Part shown: positions 39,205-47,466 of the stretch, piece by piece | How positions within the stretch are numbered: the stretch's first letter is position 1 | Layout: the number at the start of each line of letters is the position of its first letter | Source: Pseudomonas spelaei | GTDB lineage: Bacteria; Pseudomonadota; Gammaproteobacteria; Pseudomonadales; Pseudomonadaceae | Assembly (NCBI RefSeq): GCF_009724245.1 | Contig: NZ_WNNK01000005.1 | Location: forward strand, 1 to 64,000 | Length of the DNA stretch: 64,000 bases | Reading direction: 5' to 3' | Made by a program: the position numbers and the translations under genes | The notes under the pieces: generated by a model | Databases searched by the model: none | Seen by the model: the letters and a program-made list of their open reading frames with translations, nothing else | Told to the model about the DNA's origin: nothing

Positions 39205-42200
39205 TTACACTTTTACGTCAATTTGCAGGTCGCCCACAGAGTCATCCGTTGTGGAGAGGGCCGCTGCTGTATCTCTTTGCCCGCCTGCCCTGCGGCCCAC
39301 ACTCTGCGTAATATCTGCTTTTTGATAAATGCCGATGCCGATTCCCCCGGTTAACTCAGCGATGCCAGGAATGCCTTCGGCGGTGTTCATATGTGCTCGG
39401 CCTACCCAAACAACCGATTTTCCTCCGAGTTCATTTTTCAGAACCTGCTTTGCACCGTAGTAGTTCATTTCTTCGAGGCGTTGCTTGGACAAGGCGGCAT
39501 AGGCAGGAGAAGAGCGGGGAAGTTTATCCAGTCCGCCGAAATAATTTGGAGTGTCTGAATGTCGCGTCAGATAGCGATGTTCAAGTGGCATTATTTCTAT
39601 TTCAAATTCGTCGGCTGCTTTTTTCAGCTCTTCATACAGTGTGCTGCCACCCGGCCTTTTCGAGATGGCGTGTGCGAGCGCTCTATCGTTTATCAGGCCA
39701 TACGCGTCGAGTGTTGCACCCTCCACAAAGATAGCGGTGACGCCACTTTCCTTGAAGGTTTTCATGGCATCACGCATTGCTATCAGGCTTGCTACGTCAG
39801 TGTGCCGTTCACCAAGGACCAATACATCGGTTTTTTCCAGGGCCTCGGCGAAGAGTTGGTTGATCGGTACCGTATCCGTGATATCAGGAAGCGTTGGGCG
39901 TGGCGGCATGTTGCCCGCGGCCATCTCTTGAAAAAAGCCGTTCTTCTCAAGTGTGAATTTTTCCCGCGTCAACTTGATTCTATTGGGGGTGAAGTGGTCG
40001 TCAATCAGCGCCCCATTGGTGATGGGGCTCGTCACGTATTCATCCAGGGGTAACGGTACTCGGGGAGTGGCAGCCGGTCGATTAATCCTGCTCAATGGGT
40101 TATAGCGTGCTTCATGGTGCCGGTTGGAAACACGTAGGGTGGGGGATGGTGGCATCAGGATTTTTGTGGGGCTGAAGGCTTCGAGGGGACTGCCGTAGGC
40201 CTGCATTTTGCCCACGTCGTAGGCATACCAATGACCATTCTTGCGCACCGCAGCGCCCTCGACATAATGGCCAGAAAACGTGAACGTGCCGGAGGCTGTG
40301 GCCTCATACTTCTGGCTGGCGGCTACCAGGCCATAGCTGTCTGCCGCACCGAGCAGTGTCTGGATTTTTGTTGCCGCGCCCTTGGCGCCCTTTATCGCAA
40401 GACGTCCGACACCTATGGCCAGGTCGCCAACGCCGCTTAATGGGTTGAATGACTCGATGGCGGTGACACCTACGATTCTTGCTGTTTTCAGCGCCTTGGC
40501 AACGCTGGAGGCGCCCGTGGCCACGACTTTTCCCACTTTGGTGGCCGCTCCTGCGCCTGCTGTGAGGAAGCCGAATAGGTCCATCCCCAAATCCATTGCA
40601 CCGTCGATATAGTTGCCGTCCCGAAAATTGACGATGGCCGATCTCAGGGGGACCAGGTTCAACAGAAACTCACGAACCTTTTCTCGTGAAGCGAGCTCCT
40701 GATCGAATGTCGTGACGCCCCGGGCTTGCTTGAGTATGTCTGCGTTGTCCAGGTCAAAGGCTTCGATGAACGTGTCGGCAATGTAGCGTGTCCTCTGGCT
40801 GGAAAAACTTTGAGGTGGCAGCGCGCTTGTGGGGGCCTCACCTTGCAGGCCTGGGGGGGCACCTTCGGCGGGTTTGAGTATTTCTGTCTTGTGCAGTTTG
40901 TTGGCGTTACGAAAGTCATGCATCCGGGTCCGTGCTTGAAGGTCTGTCAGCCGGTGGATGGCGCCTTTTTCCAGATCAATTTCATACAGGGTGGTCACGG
41001 CGTTGCGTTCGGTCTTGATCAGCAGCTTGCTGCTTTTTGAGGTGAGTGCAGGCGGCGAGTAAAAATCCGTTGCCAGTGTGTAGACCTTATCCTGATAAAA
41101 ATCGATCTTGCCACGTTCCAGGTTTTCACGGTCGGCCAGCGGAAGCTGAGTGATAAGGTGTTGAACGGTAGTTCCCAGGCCTTTCTTCTTTGCAGTAATG
41201 GTTTCATCGAATTGATGTTTAAACGTGTTGAATACATTGATGCCGGTGTGGCTATTAAGCGCGTCGATAGGGATACGGCTGTCTGGCGTTTTCCATTTTG
41301 GAACGTTTTCCTGGCCCATCATGGCGATGTCCAGCATTGAGTAAGTCCCTTGATGATGCCGTGTGACTTTAAAGGAGTAGTCGGCAGTGATGCACTTTTC
41401 CTCAAAGGGTACGCCCTTGCCGAATTGCGCTTCAAGTTTAGCCAGCGCGATCTCTTTCAGGTTGGGTAGTGGCCTGTCCAGCGCGGTTGACGCCGTGGCT
41501 CGTTCCTCCAATTGGCGATTGAAGTCATCTCGCACCTGTTCAATTTCAACGGAGCTGTACAGGTTGTCGTCTTTTCTTTCGACGATACCGTTGGCAACCC
41601 CCCAATCAATCAATGCACTTTTTTGGGTTTCCTCGGGAATGGGTGTGTCGGATGCATGGGCGCTGCTCATGACCTGGGCAAAGTTCATGTTTGGTGTCGC
41701 GCCCGGCGTGTTGGCCTCTATTTTTGCCACCGCAAGGCAAAGATTGGTCCAGGACTGGCTGCCATACACCACGTTTTCGGGAATGTCTTTGACCAGGAAC
41801 TGTGGCGCCACACGCCCCAGCAACAGATGGGCACCCAGTTTGGCCGTGGCCGCTGAAGTCTTACCGTTGTTGACCAGATGGCTGCTTAATGCGCTGACGA
41901 CGGATGCAGGTGATTGGCCCCAATGTTGTTTTTGCGCGAGGTCAAAACCGGCGACTTTGTTCCTGTCAGGCGCGCTGATGGATTCTGCATCAAGCCCAAG
42001 CTGGATCCCCGCCAACACGTAATCATTCACGCTGGTTTCAGTCGCAATGCCGTTGAGTCGGGTTTGCAGGGTCTGTCCGAGCGCCTGCGCCCTGGGGGAG
42101 AGGAGGAGGCGTTCCAGCGCCTTGGCAGGGTCTTGCAGTTCAGCCTCGGATAAGGGCCGGTCGTTAATCAAATAACCCAGCACGCCACGGCGGCTGTCTA

Positions 42201-42765
42201 TCAGTGGAAGGCCTGTCAGGCCCGCCGAATTCGAGGCGATCAGGGCGTGGGTGGCCTCTTGTTGTTCAAGGTTCAGGGGTAATGGCCAGGACAACGCGCC
42301 ACCAAAGTTGCCAAACGGGTGTTGCATGGATTGATCGGTGGCAGCCCGGGCCAGGGTGATTAGCTCAGTTCGGGTGGTGGGCAGTGTTGCCCTCCACGCG
42401 CTCAGGAACGACTCAAGATCGACGGTAGCCCCAACCTCCAGGTCGTACTTCTGGTAATACGATGCGTCAGGGTGAGGCTTGAAGCGTGTCTCTGCCAGCA
42501 CTGACGCCACCGCTTGCGCATCCGCTTGTGGCGCCAGGCATTGGGCGGCCTGATTGAGTTGTTGCGCCAGGGTCTGCCAGTCGCACTGGTCCCCAAGGGC
42601 ACGTTTTAACGTGAGGTCGGCCGTATTGGGTTGGCTGGGTTGCGGCTGTTCACGCGCTGGCGGCTGGACCAGCGCCAATGGCGTACCGTCGGGAGGAGGC
42701 GCTTGTTGGGAGGTTAACGCTGCCGTGGAGGCCGATAAGGTCTGCCGGGATTGTATTGAGGTCAT
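39205..42765 (-). CDS. Giant effector-like protein 3 with C-terminal Tiki/ChaN-like domain
   Basis: A 1,186-residue protein. The N-terminal and middle parts align with effector 1 over most of their length: GNFGGALSWP motif near 150, SVNDYVLAGIQLGL, hydrophobic Ala/Gly block near 703-785 with LVPLRSAIVNF, then WYAYDVGKMQAYG. The C terminus differs: LVLGERHTDVASL near 983-995, FVEGATLDAYG near 1014 and VVWVGRAHMN near 1118-1127. The two GxxH motifs (GERH and GRAH) and the intervening Glu are the hallmark pattern of the Tiki/TraB/ChaN/EreA superfamily, which includes the C2 domain of Pasteurella multocida toxin. No signal peptide. Start ATG at 42765 has AGG nine bases upstream. Enzymatic role inferred, target unknown. 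Confidence 0.75.
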   Translation of the reverse strand: MTSIQSRQTLSASTAALTSQQAPPPDGTPLALVQPPAREQPQPSQPNTADLTLKRALGDQCDWQTLAQQLNQAAQCLAPQADAQAVASVLAETRFKPHPDASYYQKYDLEVGATVDLESFLSAWRATLPTTRTELITLARAATDQSMQHPFGNFGGALSWPLPLNLEQQEATHALIASNSAGLTGLPLIDSRRGVLGYLINDRPLSEAELQDPAKALERLLLSPRAQALGQTLQTRLNGIATETSVNDYVLAGIQLGLDAESISAPDRNKVAGFDLAQKQHWGQSPASVVSALSSHLVNNGKTSAATAKLGAHLLLGRVAPQFLVKDIPENVVYGSQSWTNLCLAVAKIEANTPGATPNMNFAQVMSSAHASDTPIPEETQKSALIDWGVANGIVERKDDNLYSSVEIEQVRDDFNRQLEERATASTALDRPLPNLKEIALAKLEAQFGKGVPFEEKCITADYSFKVTRHHQGTYSMLDIAMMGQENVPKWKTPDSRIPIDALNSHTGINVFNTFKHQFDETITAKKKGLGTTVQHLITQLPLADRENLERGKIDFYQDKVYTLATDFYSPPALTSKSSKLLIKTERNAVTTLYEIDLEKGAIHRLTDLQARTRMHDFRNANKLHKTEILKPAEGAPPGLQGEAPTSALPPQSFSSQRTRYIADTFIEAFDLDNADILKQARGVTTFDQELASREKVREFLLNLVPLRSAIVNFRDGNYIDGAMDLGMDLFGFLTAGAGAATKVGKVVATGASSVAKALKTARIVGVTAIESFNPLSGVGDLAIGVGRLAIKGAKGAATKIQTLLGAADSYGLVAASQKYEATASGTFTFSGHYVEGAAVRKNGHWYAYDVGKMQAYGSPLEAFSPTKILMPPSPTLRVSNRHHEARYNPLSRINRPAATPRVPLPLDEYVTSPITNGALIDDHFTPNRIKLTREKFTLEKNGFFQEMAAGNMPPRPTLPDITDTVPINQLFAEALEKTDVLVLGERHTDVASLIAMRDAMKTFKESGVTAIFVEGATLDAYGLINDRALAHAISKRPGGSTLYEELKKAADEFEIEIMPLEHRYLTRHSDTPNYFGGLDKLPRSSPAYAALSKQRLEEMNYYGAKQVLKNELGGKSVVWVGRAHMNTAEGIPGIAELTGGIGIGIYQKADITQSVGRRAGGQRDTAAALSTTDDSVGDLQIDVKV

Positions 42766-42887
42766 CGCTGCTCACCTGTTTGAGTAGGCGCCCCCCAAAC
42801 ATCCCTGTTACTGGGCGTCCAAACTGCGTGGTGTGGCAGGCTCTGCGAGTTCACCTTGGAGTGTAAGCAATTACGCTGCCCGGGCGA

Positions 42888-43022
42888 TCAGCGGTGGTAG
42901 TACCCCGGGCCGGCATCAGCGTAGCGATGGTCGTGCCAACCGCCTCCATGGGGGAAGATGATGCAGCCACTCATGCTCAGCATGATCAGCAAAGGAATCA
43001 GCAGTGTGATTCGACGGAGCAT
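42888..43022 (-). CDS. Small lipoprotein (44 residues)
   Basis: A short minus-strand frame from ATG 43022 to TGA 42888. The product has a basic N terminus, a hydrophobic helix and a lipobox LSMSGC, followed by a short His/Gly/Tyr-rich tail (GGGWHDHRY, PGYYHR). A GAGG Shine-Dalgarno lies upstream. It is too short for a common ORF cutoff. Small His-rich lipoproteins occur in Pseudomonas with unknown roles, perhaps metal binding. It lies 122 bases upstream of effector 3. Confidence 0.75.
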   Translation of the reverse strand: MLRRITLLIPLLIMLSMSGCIIFPHGGGWHDHRYADAGPGYYHR

Positions 43023-43195
43023 TTCCAAATCCTCGTAGGGTTCTCAAGATTCAAACAGGCACAAGACAAGCCAAAGCTTTTCATCGCCTGTAACATGAGA
43101 CCCTGACAACCCCGCGCCATCCCCGTAACCGGGTATGCGCTTGGCATGGTTGTCGATACAAAGTGGATACATATCTTCAAGTTCAGGAACCTGTC

Positions 43196-43390
43196 ATGAC
43201 CCAGTCACAACGTTTGAAATACTCGATTCTGATCGCCCTGGTCGTCCTGGGGACGATGTTTGGCCTGTCCTATTTGCAGAACACCGGGGCTATCAGCGAA
43301 AAAACATTCCAGTACATCGCCATTGGTGTGGCGGTGGTTGTGGTGGTGATCAACGGCGTCATGCGCCGCAAGGTCAAGCCCAACGTTTGA
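43196..43390 (+). CDS. Small two-helix membrane protein
   Basis: A 64-residue protein with two hydrophobic segments (YSILIALVVLGTMFGLSYL and FQYIAIGVAVVVVVINGVM) separated by a short polar loop. Start ATG 43196 follows AGGAA. Function unknown. It ends one base before the converging stop of the Fur-like regulator. Confidence 0.7.
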   Translation: MTQSQRLKYSILIALVVLGTMFGLSYLQNTGAISEKTFQYIAIGVAVVVVVINGVMRRKVKPNV

Positions 43391-43391
43391 G

Positions 43392-43772
43392 TCAGGCGCG
43401 ACCTTCGAGGACTTTGGCAGCCTGCTCGTGCAGGCTGTAGCTTTTATCGGCATTGAGGGTGATCACGCCCTCGCTGCACAGGCGCTTGAGCACCTCGCGC
43501 ACGCTGAGAAAGGACAGCGGGATGCCCAGCTCCAGCAAATGGCTGTGCACCCCTCGAACACCCAGGCTGCGCTGGTTGTCGGCGGCGGTAAGCAGGGCGT
43601 CGATGACCTTCAGCCGGATCAGGCTGGTGCGCAGTCCAAAACACTTGAGCAAGTAACGAATGCGCTGGTTACCGTGCCGCTCCAGCTCCTTGCCGAATGC
43701 CTGGGCGCCGGTGCCAAAAGCGGCATCGTGCGTCGATGGGTGACCTTCCGTGGGCAATTGCGGGTTGTACAT
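43392..43772 (-). CDS. Fur-like winged-helix regulator lacking the metal/dimer domain
   Basis: A 126-residue protein. Residues about 35-115 resemble the Fur DNA-binding winged helix: GLRTSLIRLKVIDALLTAA, GVRGVHSHLLELGIPLSFLSVREVLKRLCSEGVI. The C-terminal metal-binding/dimerisation domain of true Fur proteins and its His-rich motifs are absent, so metal sensing is doubtful; it may need a partner. Divergent from pvdQ. Confidence 0.65.
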   Translation of the reverse strand: MYNPQLPTEGHPSTHDAAFGTGAQAFGKELERHGNQRIRYLLKCFGLRTSLIRLKVIDALLTAADNQRSLGVRGVHSHLLELGIPLSFLSVREVLKRLCSEGVITLNADKSYSLHEQAAKVLEGRA

Positions 43773-43926
43773 GCAAAAACTCCTTTTCAGAGCCTGATCA
43801 GGAAAATGATGGCGCTCTTAGTGACTAAGACGAACGAGCAGCGCAAATCATGAAGCGCAACATGTAGAAAATTTGTCGGTATCAGGTCTGTGACATGTGA
43901 ACACCTGCGAATAAACGCCGGTGCCC

Positions 43927-43951
43927 GCTAAATTATTCCCGCTTTCTACGT
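43927..43951 (+). promoter_or_regulatory. Candidate PvdS (iron-starvation) promoter of pvdQ
   Basis: GCTAAAT at 43927-43933 followed 15 bases later by CGT at 43949-43951 resembles the PvdS sigma-factor promoter (TAAAT and CGT, usually 16-17 bases apart). It lies 68 bases before the pvdQ start. The one-base-short spacer makes it tentative. Confidence 0.4.
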
Positions 43952-44018
43952 CTTTACTGGAAGGTCGCAGTGGTCTGCTGGGCCACGTCTATTTTTCCGG
44001 GTTGAGTGTGGGGTCTGC

Positions 44019-46325
44019 GTGAATATTTCCAACGGATTGTGCCGGGTGTGTGTAGCGGGTGTGTGTCTCGGTTTGAGCCTTTCGGTGTCGGCCCGGGTAC
44101 AGGTCAGCGAGGCGAAGGCCGAGATACGCCGTACCGGTTTTGGTGTCCCGCACATTCGTGCCAATGATGAACGCGGACTGGGTTACGGGATTGGTTATGC
44201 CTACGCCCAGGACAATCTGTGCCTGCTGGCCAACGAAGTGGTGACCGTGAACGGCGAGCGCGCCAAGTATTTTGGCGCCGAGAAGTCGACCCTGGAGCGA
44301 CGTAACAATCTCACCAGCGATGTGTTCTTTACCTGGCTCAACACCCCCGAGGCAGTTTCGGCATTCTGGAGTGCCCAGCCTGCGCAGATGCAGCAGCGGA
44401 TTGAAGGCTATGTCGCGGGCTACAACCGTTATTTGAAAGAGCGCACGGCCACCGGGCTGCCCGAGCAGTGCCAGGGGGCCTGGGTGCGGGCGATCACTCC
44501 CGAGGATCTGGTCAAGTTGACCCGACGTTTGCTGGTGGAAGGTGGCGTAGGCCAGTTCGCTGAGGCCTTGGTCGGTGCCACGCCCCCTCAAGCCACCGCT
44601 GGTGTGCAGCCTGACACTCAGACGTTTGAAGTCGCGGCCGCCAATCAACAGCGCTTTGCCCTGGATCGCGGCAGCAATGCGGTGGCGGTAGGGCGTGACC
44701 GTTCGTTCAACGGCCGTGGCATGTTATTGGCCAACCCGCATTTTCCCTGGATCGGCGCTATGCGCTTTTATGAAATGCACCTGACCATTCCCGGTCAATT
44801 GGACGTGATGGGTGCAGCCTTGCCGGGGTTGCCGGTGATCAATATCGGCTTTAACCAGCATGTGGCCTGGACCCACACAGTGGACACCTCCAAGCACTTC
44901 ACCTTGTACCGTTTGACCCTGGACCCGAAAGATTCGACCCGCTACCTGTTGGACGGCAAGTCCCTGCCGATGGAAAAAACCACCCTCGCAGTGCAGGTGA
45001 AAACCGCTGATGGCAGTACCAAGAGTGAGTCGCGCACGGTCTACAGCTCACAGTTCGGCCCGGTGGTGCAATGGCCGGGCAAGCTGGATTGGAATAACCA
45101 ATATGCTTTCAGCCTGCGGGACGCCAACCTGGGTAACGACCGAGTGCTGCAGCAGTGGTACGCCATGAACCGCGCCGCCAGCCTCAAGGAACTGCAGACC
45201 TCCGTGCATACCCTGCAAGGCATTCCATGGGTCAACACCCTGGCAGCGGATGATCAGGGTCAGAGCCTGTACATGAACTTGTCGGTGGTGCCTAACGTCA
45301 GCGCGAAGAAACTGGCGCAATGCAGTGATCCTCGCGCGGGCCTGCAATTGATCATGCTCGACGGCTCCCATAGCGCCTGTGCCTGGGACGTTGATCCGCG
45401 TGCGGCACAGGCGGGGATTTTCCCTGCTGACCAGTTGCCGCAGTTAGAGCGCACGGATTATGTGCAGCACTCCAATGACTCGGCGTGGATGGTCAACCCC
45501 AAGGCGCCGCTGACCGGGTTCTCGCCGGTGATCAGCCAGGACAAGATCGGTTTGGGGCCGCGTGCGCGCTTTGCCTTGCAGCGCCTGCACGAGCTGGATA
45601 AACAACCGATCACCACGGCCGACTTGCAGCATATGGTGATGGACAATCAGGTGTACCTTGCCAGCCAGGTCATGCCGGATCTGCTGAAATTCTGTGAGCA
45701 GGACCTGGGTACAGACGCTACCGTCTTGCAGCCGGTGTGCGACAGCCTGAAAAACTGGGACCAGAAAGCCAATCTTGATAGCGGCCTGGGGCTTGTGCAC
45801 TTCATCAACCTGTTCAAGCAACTGCAGCAAGTACCTGAGGCCTGGCAAGTAAGTTTCGATCCGGAGCAGCCGCTCACCACGCCACGCGGGTTGGCCATCG
45901 ATCGGGCGCCCGTGGCCAAGGCGCTGCGCGAGGCGATGCTGGCGTCAGCGGCTGACGTGGCAAAGCTGGGGTTGAACCAGGACAGCCGTTGGGGTGATGT
46001 TCAAGTCAGCGGCAAGATCCCGCTCCACGGTGGCCCGCAAGAGCTGGGCATTTATAACGCGATGCAGAGCGTGCCTCGAGAAGACGGCAAGCGTGAAGTG
46101 GTCAGTGGCAGTAGCTACTTGCAGATTGTCACCTTTGACGATCAGGGGCCGCAGGCAGAAGGGCTGTTGGCGTTCTCTTTGTCCAGCGACCCGGCCTCGA
46201 AGTATTCGAAGGACCAGACTCAGGCGTTTTCCGAGAAGAAACTGCGCCCGCTGCTCTTTACCGAGCAGCAGATCAAGGCGGACCCGCAGTATCAGTTGCA
46301 GGTGATCAGCGAGCAGGGCCAGTAA
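44019..46325 (+). CDS. pvdQ: PvdQ pyoverdine-maturation / AHL acylase
   Basis: A 768-residue periplasmic Ntn-hydrolase very similar in order of motifs to PvdQ of P. aeruginosa (762 residues). Signal peptide about 1-25; alpha chain with IRRTGFGVPHIRANDERGLGYGIGYAYAQDN; the autocatalytic site is Ser219 in DRGSNAVAVG, the start of the beta chain; then LLANPHFPW, INIGFNQHVAWTHTVDTSKHFTLYRL and NSNDSAW-like VQHSNDSAWMVNP. PvdQ removes the myristoyl tail from the pyoverdine precursor in the periplasm and can cleave long-chain acyl-homoserine lactones. Start is GTG at 44019. It is a single gene here, away from other pvd genes in this window. Confidence 0.95.
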   Translation: MNISNGLCRVCVAGVCLGLSLSVSARVQVSEAKAEIRRTGFGVPHIRANDERGLGYGIGYAYAQDNLCLLANEVVTVNGERAKYFGAEKSTLERRNNLTSDVFFTWLNTPEAVSAFWSAQPAQMQQRIEGYVAGYNRYLKERTATGLPEQCQGAWVRAITPEDLVKLTRRLLVEGGVGQFAEALVGATPPQATAGVQPDTQTFEVAAANQQRFALDRGSNAVAVGRDRSFNGRGMLLANPHFPWIGAMRFYEMHLTIPGQLDVMGAALPGLPVINIGFNQHVAWTHTVDTSKHFTLYRLTLDPKDSTRYLLDGKSLPMEKTTLAVQVKTADGSTKSESRTVYSSQFGPVVQWPGKLDWNNQYAFSLRDANLGNDRVLQQWYAMNRAASLKELQTSVHTLQGIPWVNTLAADDQGQSLYMNLSVVPNVSAKKLAQCSDPRAGLQLIMLDGSHSACAWDVDPRAAQAGIFPADQLPQLERTDYVQHSNDSAWMVNPKAPLTGFSPVISQDKIGLGPRARFALQRLHELDKQPITTADLQHMVMDNQVYLASQVMPDLLKFCEQDLGTDATVLQPVCDSLKNWDQKANLDSGLGLVHFINLFKQLQQVPEAWQVSFDPEQPLTTPRGLAIDRAPVAKALREAMLASAADVAKLGLNQDSRWGDVQVSGKIPLHGGPQELGIYNAMQSVPREDGKREVVSGSSYLQIVTFDDQGPQAEGLLAFSLSSDPASKYSKDQTQAFSEKKLRPLLFTEQQIKADPQYQLQVISEQGQ

Positions 46326-46839
46326 GCAGTTGTTCAACGGCTGAGAACGCCTTGGCACGGCGTTCCTCCCAATCCCCTCCAATCACCAGGAAGGGCTGCC
46401 GATGTTGCTCAAGCCATCGGCGGCTTGCCTGGAAAAACGCCAGGCGATCCGCCAGTTCCGGCTGGCAACGCTGGCCATCAGCGGTCCAATCCACATCCTC
46501 AGGTGACAGCAGCAGGTGCAGGTCGTAGTGCCGCGCCAGCAGCTCACTGTCGAGCCACTTCGGGTAGTCGCCGAACAGCGTCAGACTCCACAGCTTATTG
46601 GTCAGCAGATGGGTATCGAGGATCAACAGCGCAGGCTGTTCGGCACGAGCCGTGTCTTCCCAGGCCAACTGGCCGTGGGCGATGTCCGGGATATCGTCCA
46701 GGGTGGTATCGCGTTGGTGGTGATCGATGAAATGGCGCACGTATTCCCCAACCATCAGCCCACCAAAATGTGCCTGTAACTCAGCGGCCAACCAGCTTTT
46801 ACCGCTGGACTCCGGGCCGGCCATGACCACGATCTTCAT
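46306..46839 (-). CDS. NadR-type nicotinamide riboside kinase-like ATPase
   Basis: A 177-residue P-loop protein: Walker A AGPESSGKSWLA, GEYVRHFID, then ILDTHLLTNKLWS and LLLSPEDVDWTADGQR. This matches the C-terminal kinase domain of NadR, without the adenylyltransferase and DNA-binding parts. It overlaps the pnuC gene by four bases, as expected for coupled uptake and phosphorylation of nicotinamide riboside. Its stop overlaps the converging pvdQ end by 20 bases. Confidence 0.9.
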   Translation of the reverse strand: MKIVVMAGPESSGKSWLAAELQAHFGGLMVGEYVRHFIDHHQRDTTLDDIPDIAHGQLAWEDTARAEQPALLILDTHLLTNKLWSLTLFGDYPKWLDSELLARHYDLHLLLSPEDVDWTADGQRCQPELADRLAFFQASRRWLEQHRQPFLVIGGDWEERRAKAFSAVEQLLTGPAR

Positions 46840-47399
46840 GCCTGCAACGCCGGGTCAGCGCGCCATTCCCGCCAGCCTTGCACCGCAATGACGGTGAACA
46901 GGGCATACAGTGCTGCGGTGAGGTACAGGCCTTTGTAGAGGAACAGGCCGACAAAGATCACGTCCACGGCAATCCACAACGGCCAGCACTGCACGCGCTT
47001 CTGTGCCATCCACATTTGCGCCACCAGGCTGAAACCGGTCAGCGCTGCGTCCAGCCAGGGCTGTGCGGCGTCGGTCCAATGGGCCATGGCTGCCCCCAGC
47101 AGCAGGCTGCCCACGGCGCCGACGGCCAGGCCCAGGAGGATTGGTTGCACGCCGAGGCTAGTGACCTGGCGGCCTTGCTTGACCTCACCGGCCCGGGTCC
47201 ACTGCCACCAGCCGTAGAGTTGAAGGCCGGCGTAGACCACTTGCAGCAACATGTCGGAATACAGCTTCACGTCGAAGAAAATCCAGGTGTACAGCAGCAC
47301 CATGACCAGGCCGATGGGCCAGCACCAGGGGTTCTGTTTGACGGTCAGCCAGACGGCGATCACCCCCAGCGCAGCGGCAAACAGTTCAAGCCCGGACAT
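46836..47399 (-). CDS. pnuC: PnuC nicotinamide riboside transporter
   Basis: About 187 residues from ATG 47399 (AAGGAA upstream). Seven or so hydrophobic helices with the PnuC motif pattern: NPWCWPIGLVMVLLYTWIFFDVKLYSDMLLQ, YGWWQW near residue 70, and WPLWIAVDVIFVGLFLYKGLYLTAALY. It imports nicotinamide riboside for NAD salvage, with the NadR-like kinase downstream trapping it by phosphorylation. A longer in-frame start would add an implausible tail. Confidence 0.93.
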   Translation of the reverse strand: MSGLELFAAALGVIAVWLTVKQNPWCWPIGLVMVLLYTWIFFDVKLYSDMLLQVVYAGLQLYGWWQWTRAGEVKQGRQVTSLGVQPILLGLAVGAVGSLLLGAAMAHWTDAAQPWLDAALTGFSLVAQMWMAQKRVQCWPLWIAVDVIFVGLFLYKGLYLTAALYALFTVIAVQGWREWRADPALQA

Positions 47400-47466
47400 G
47401 GGGGTTCCTTGGAGAGTGGGAAAGGGCGCCGATTGTACCCAAACAAGCGCCCTTATAGGAGTGCGG

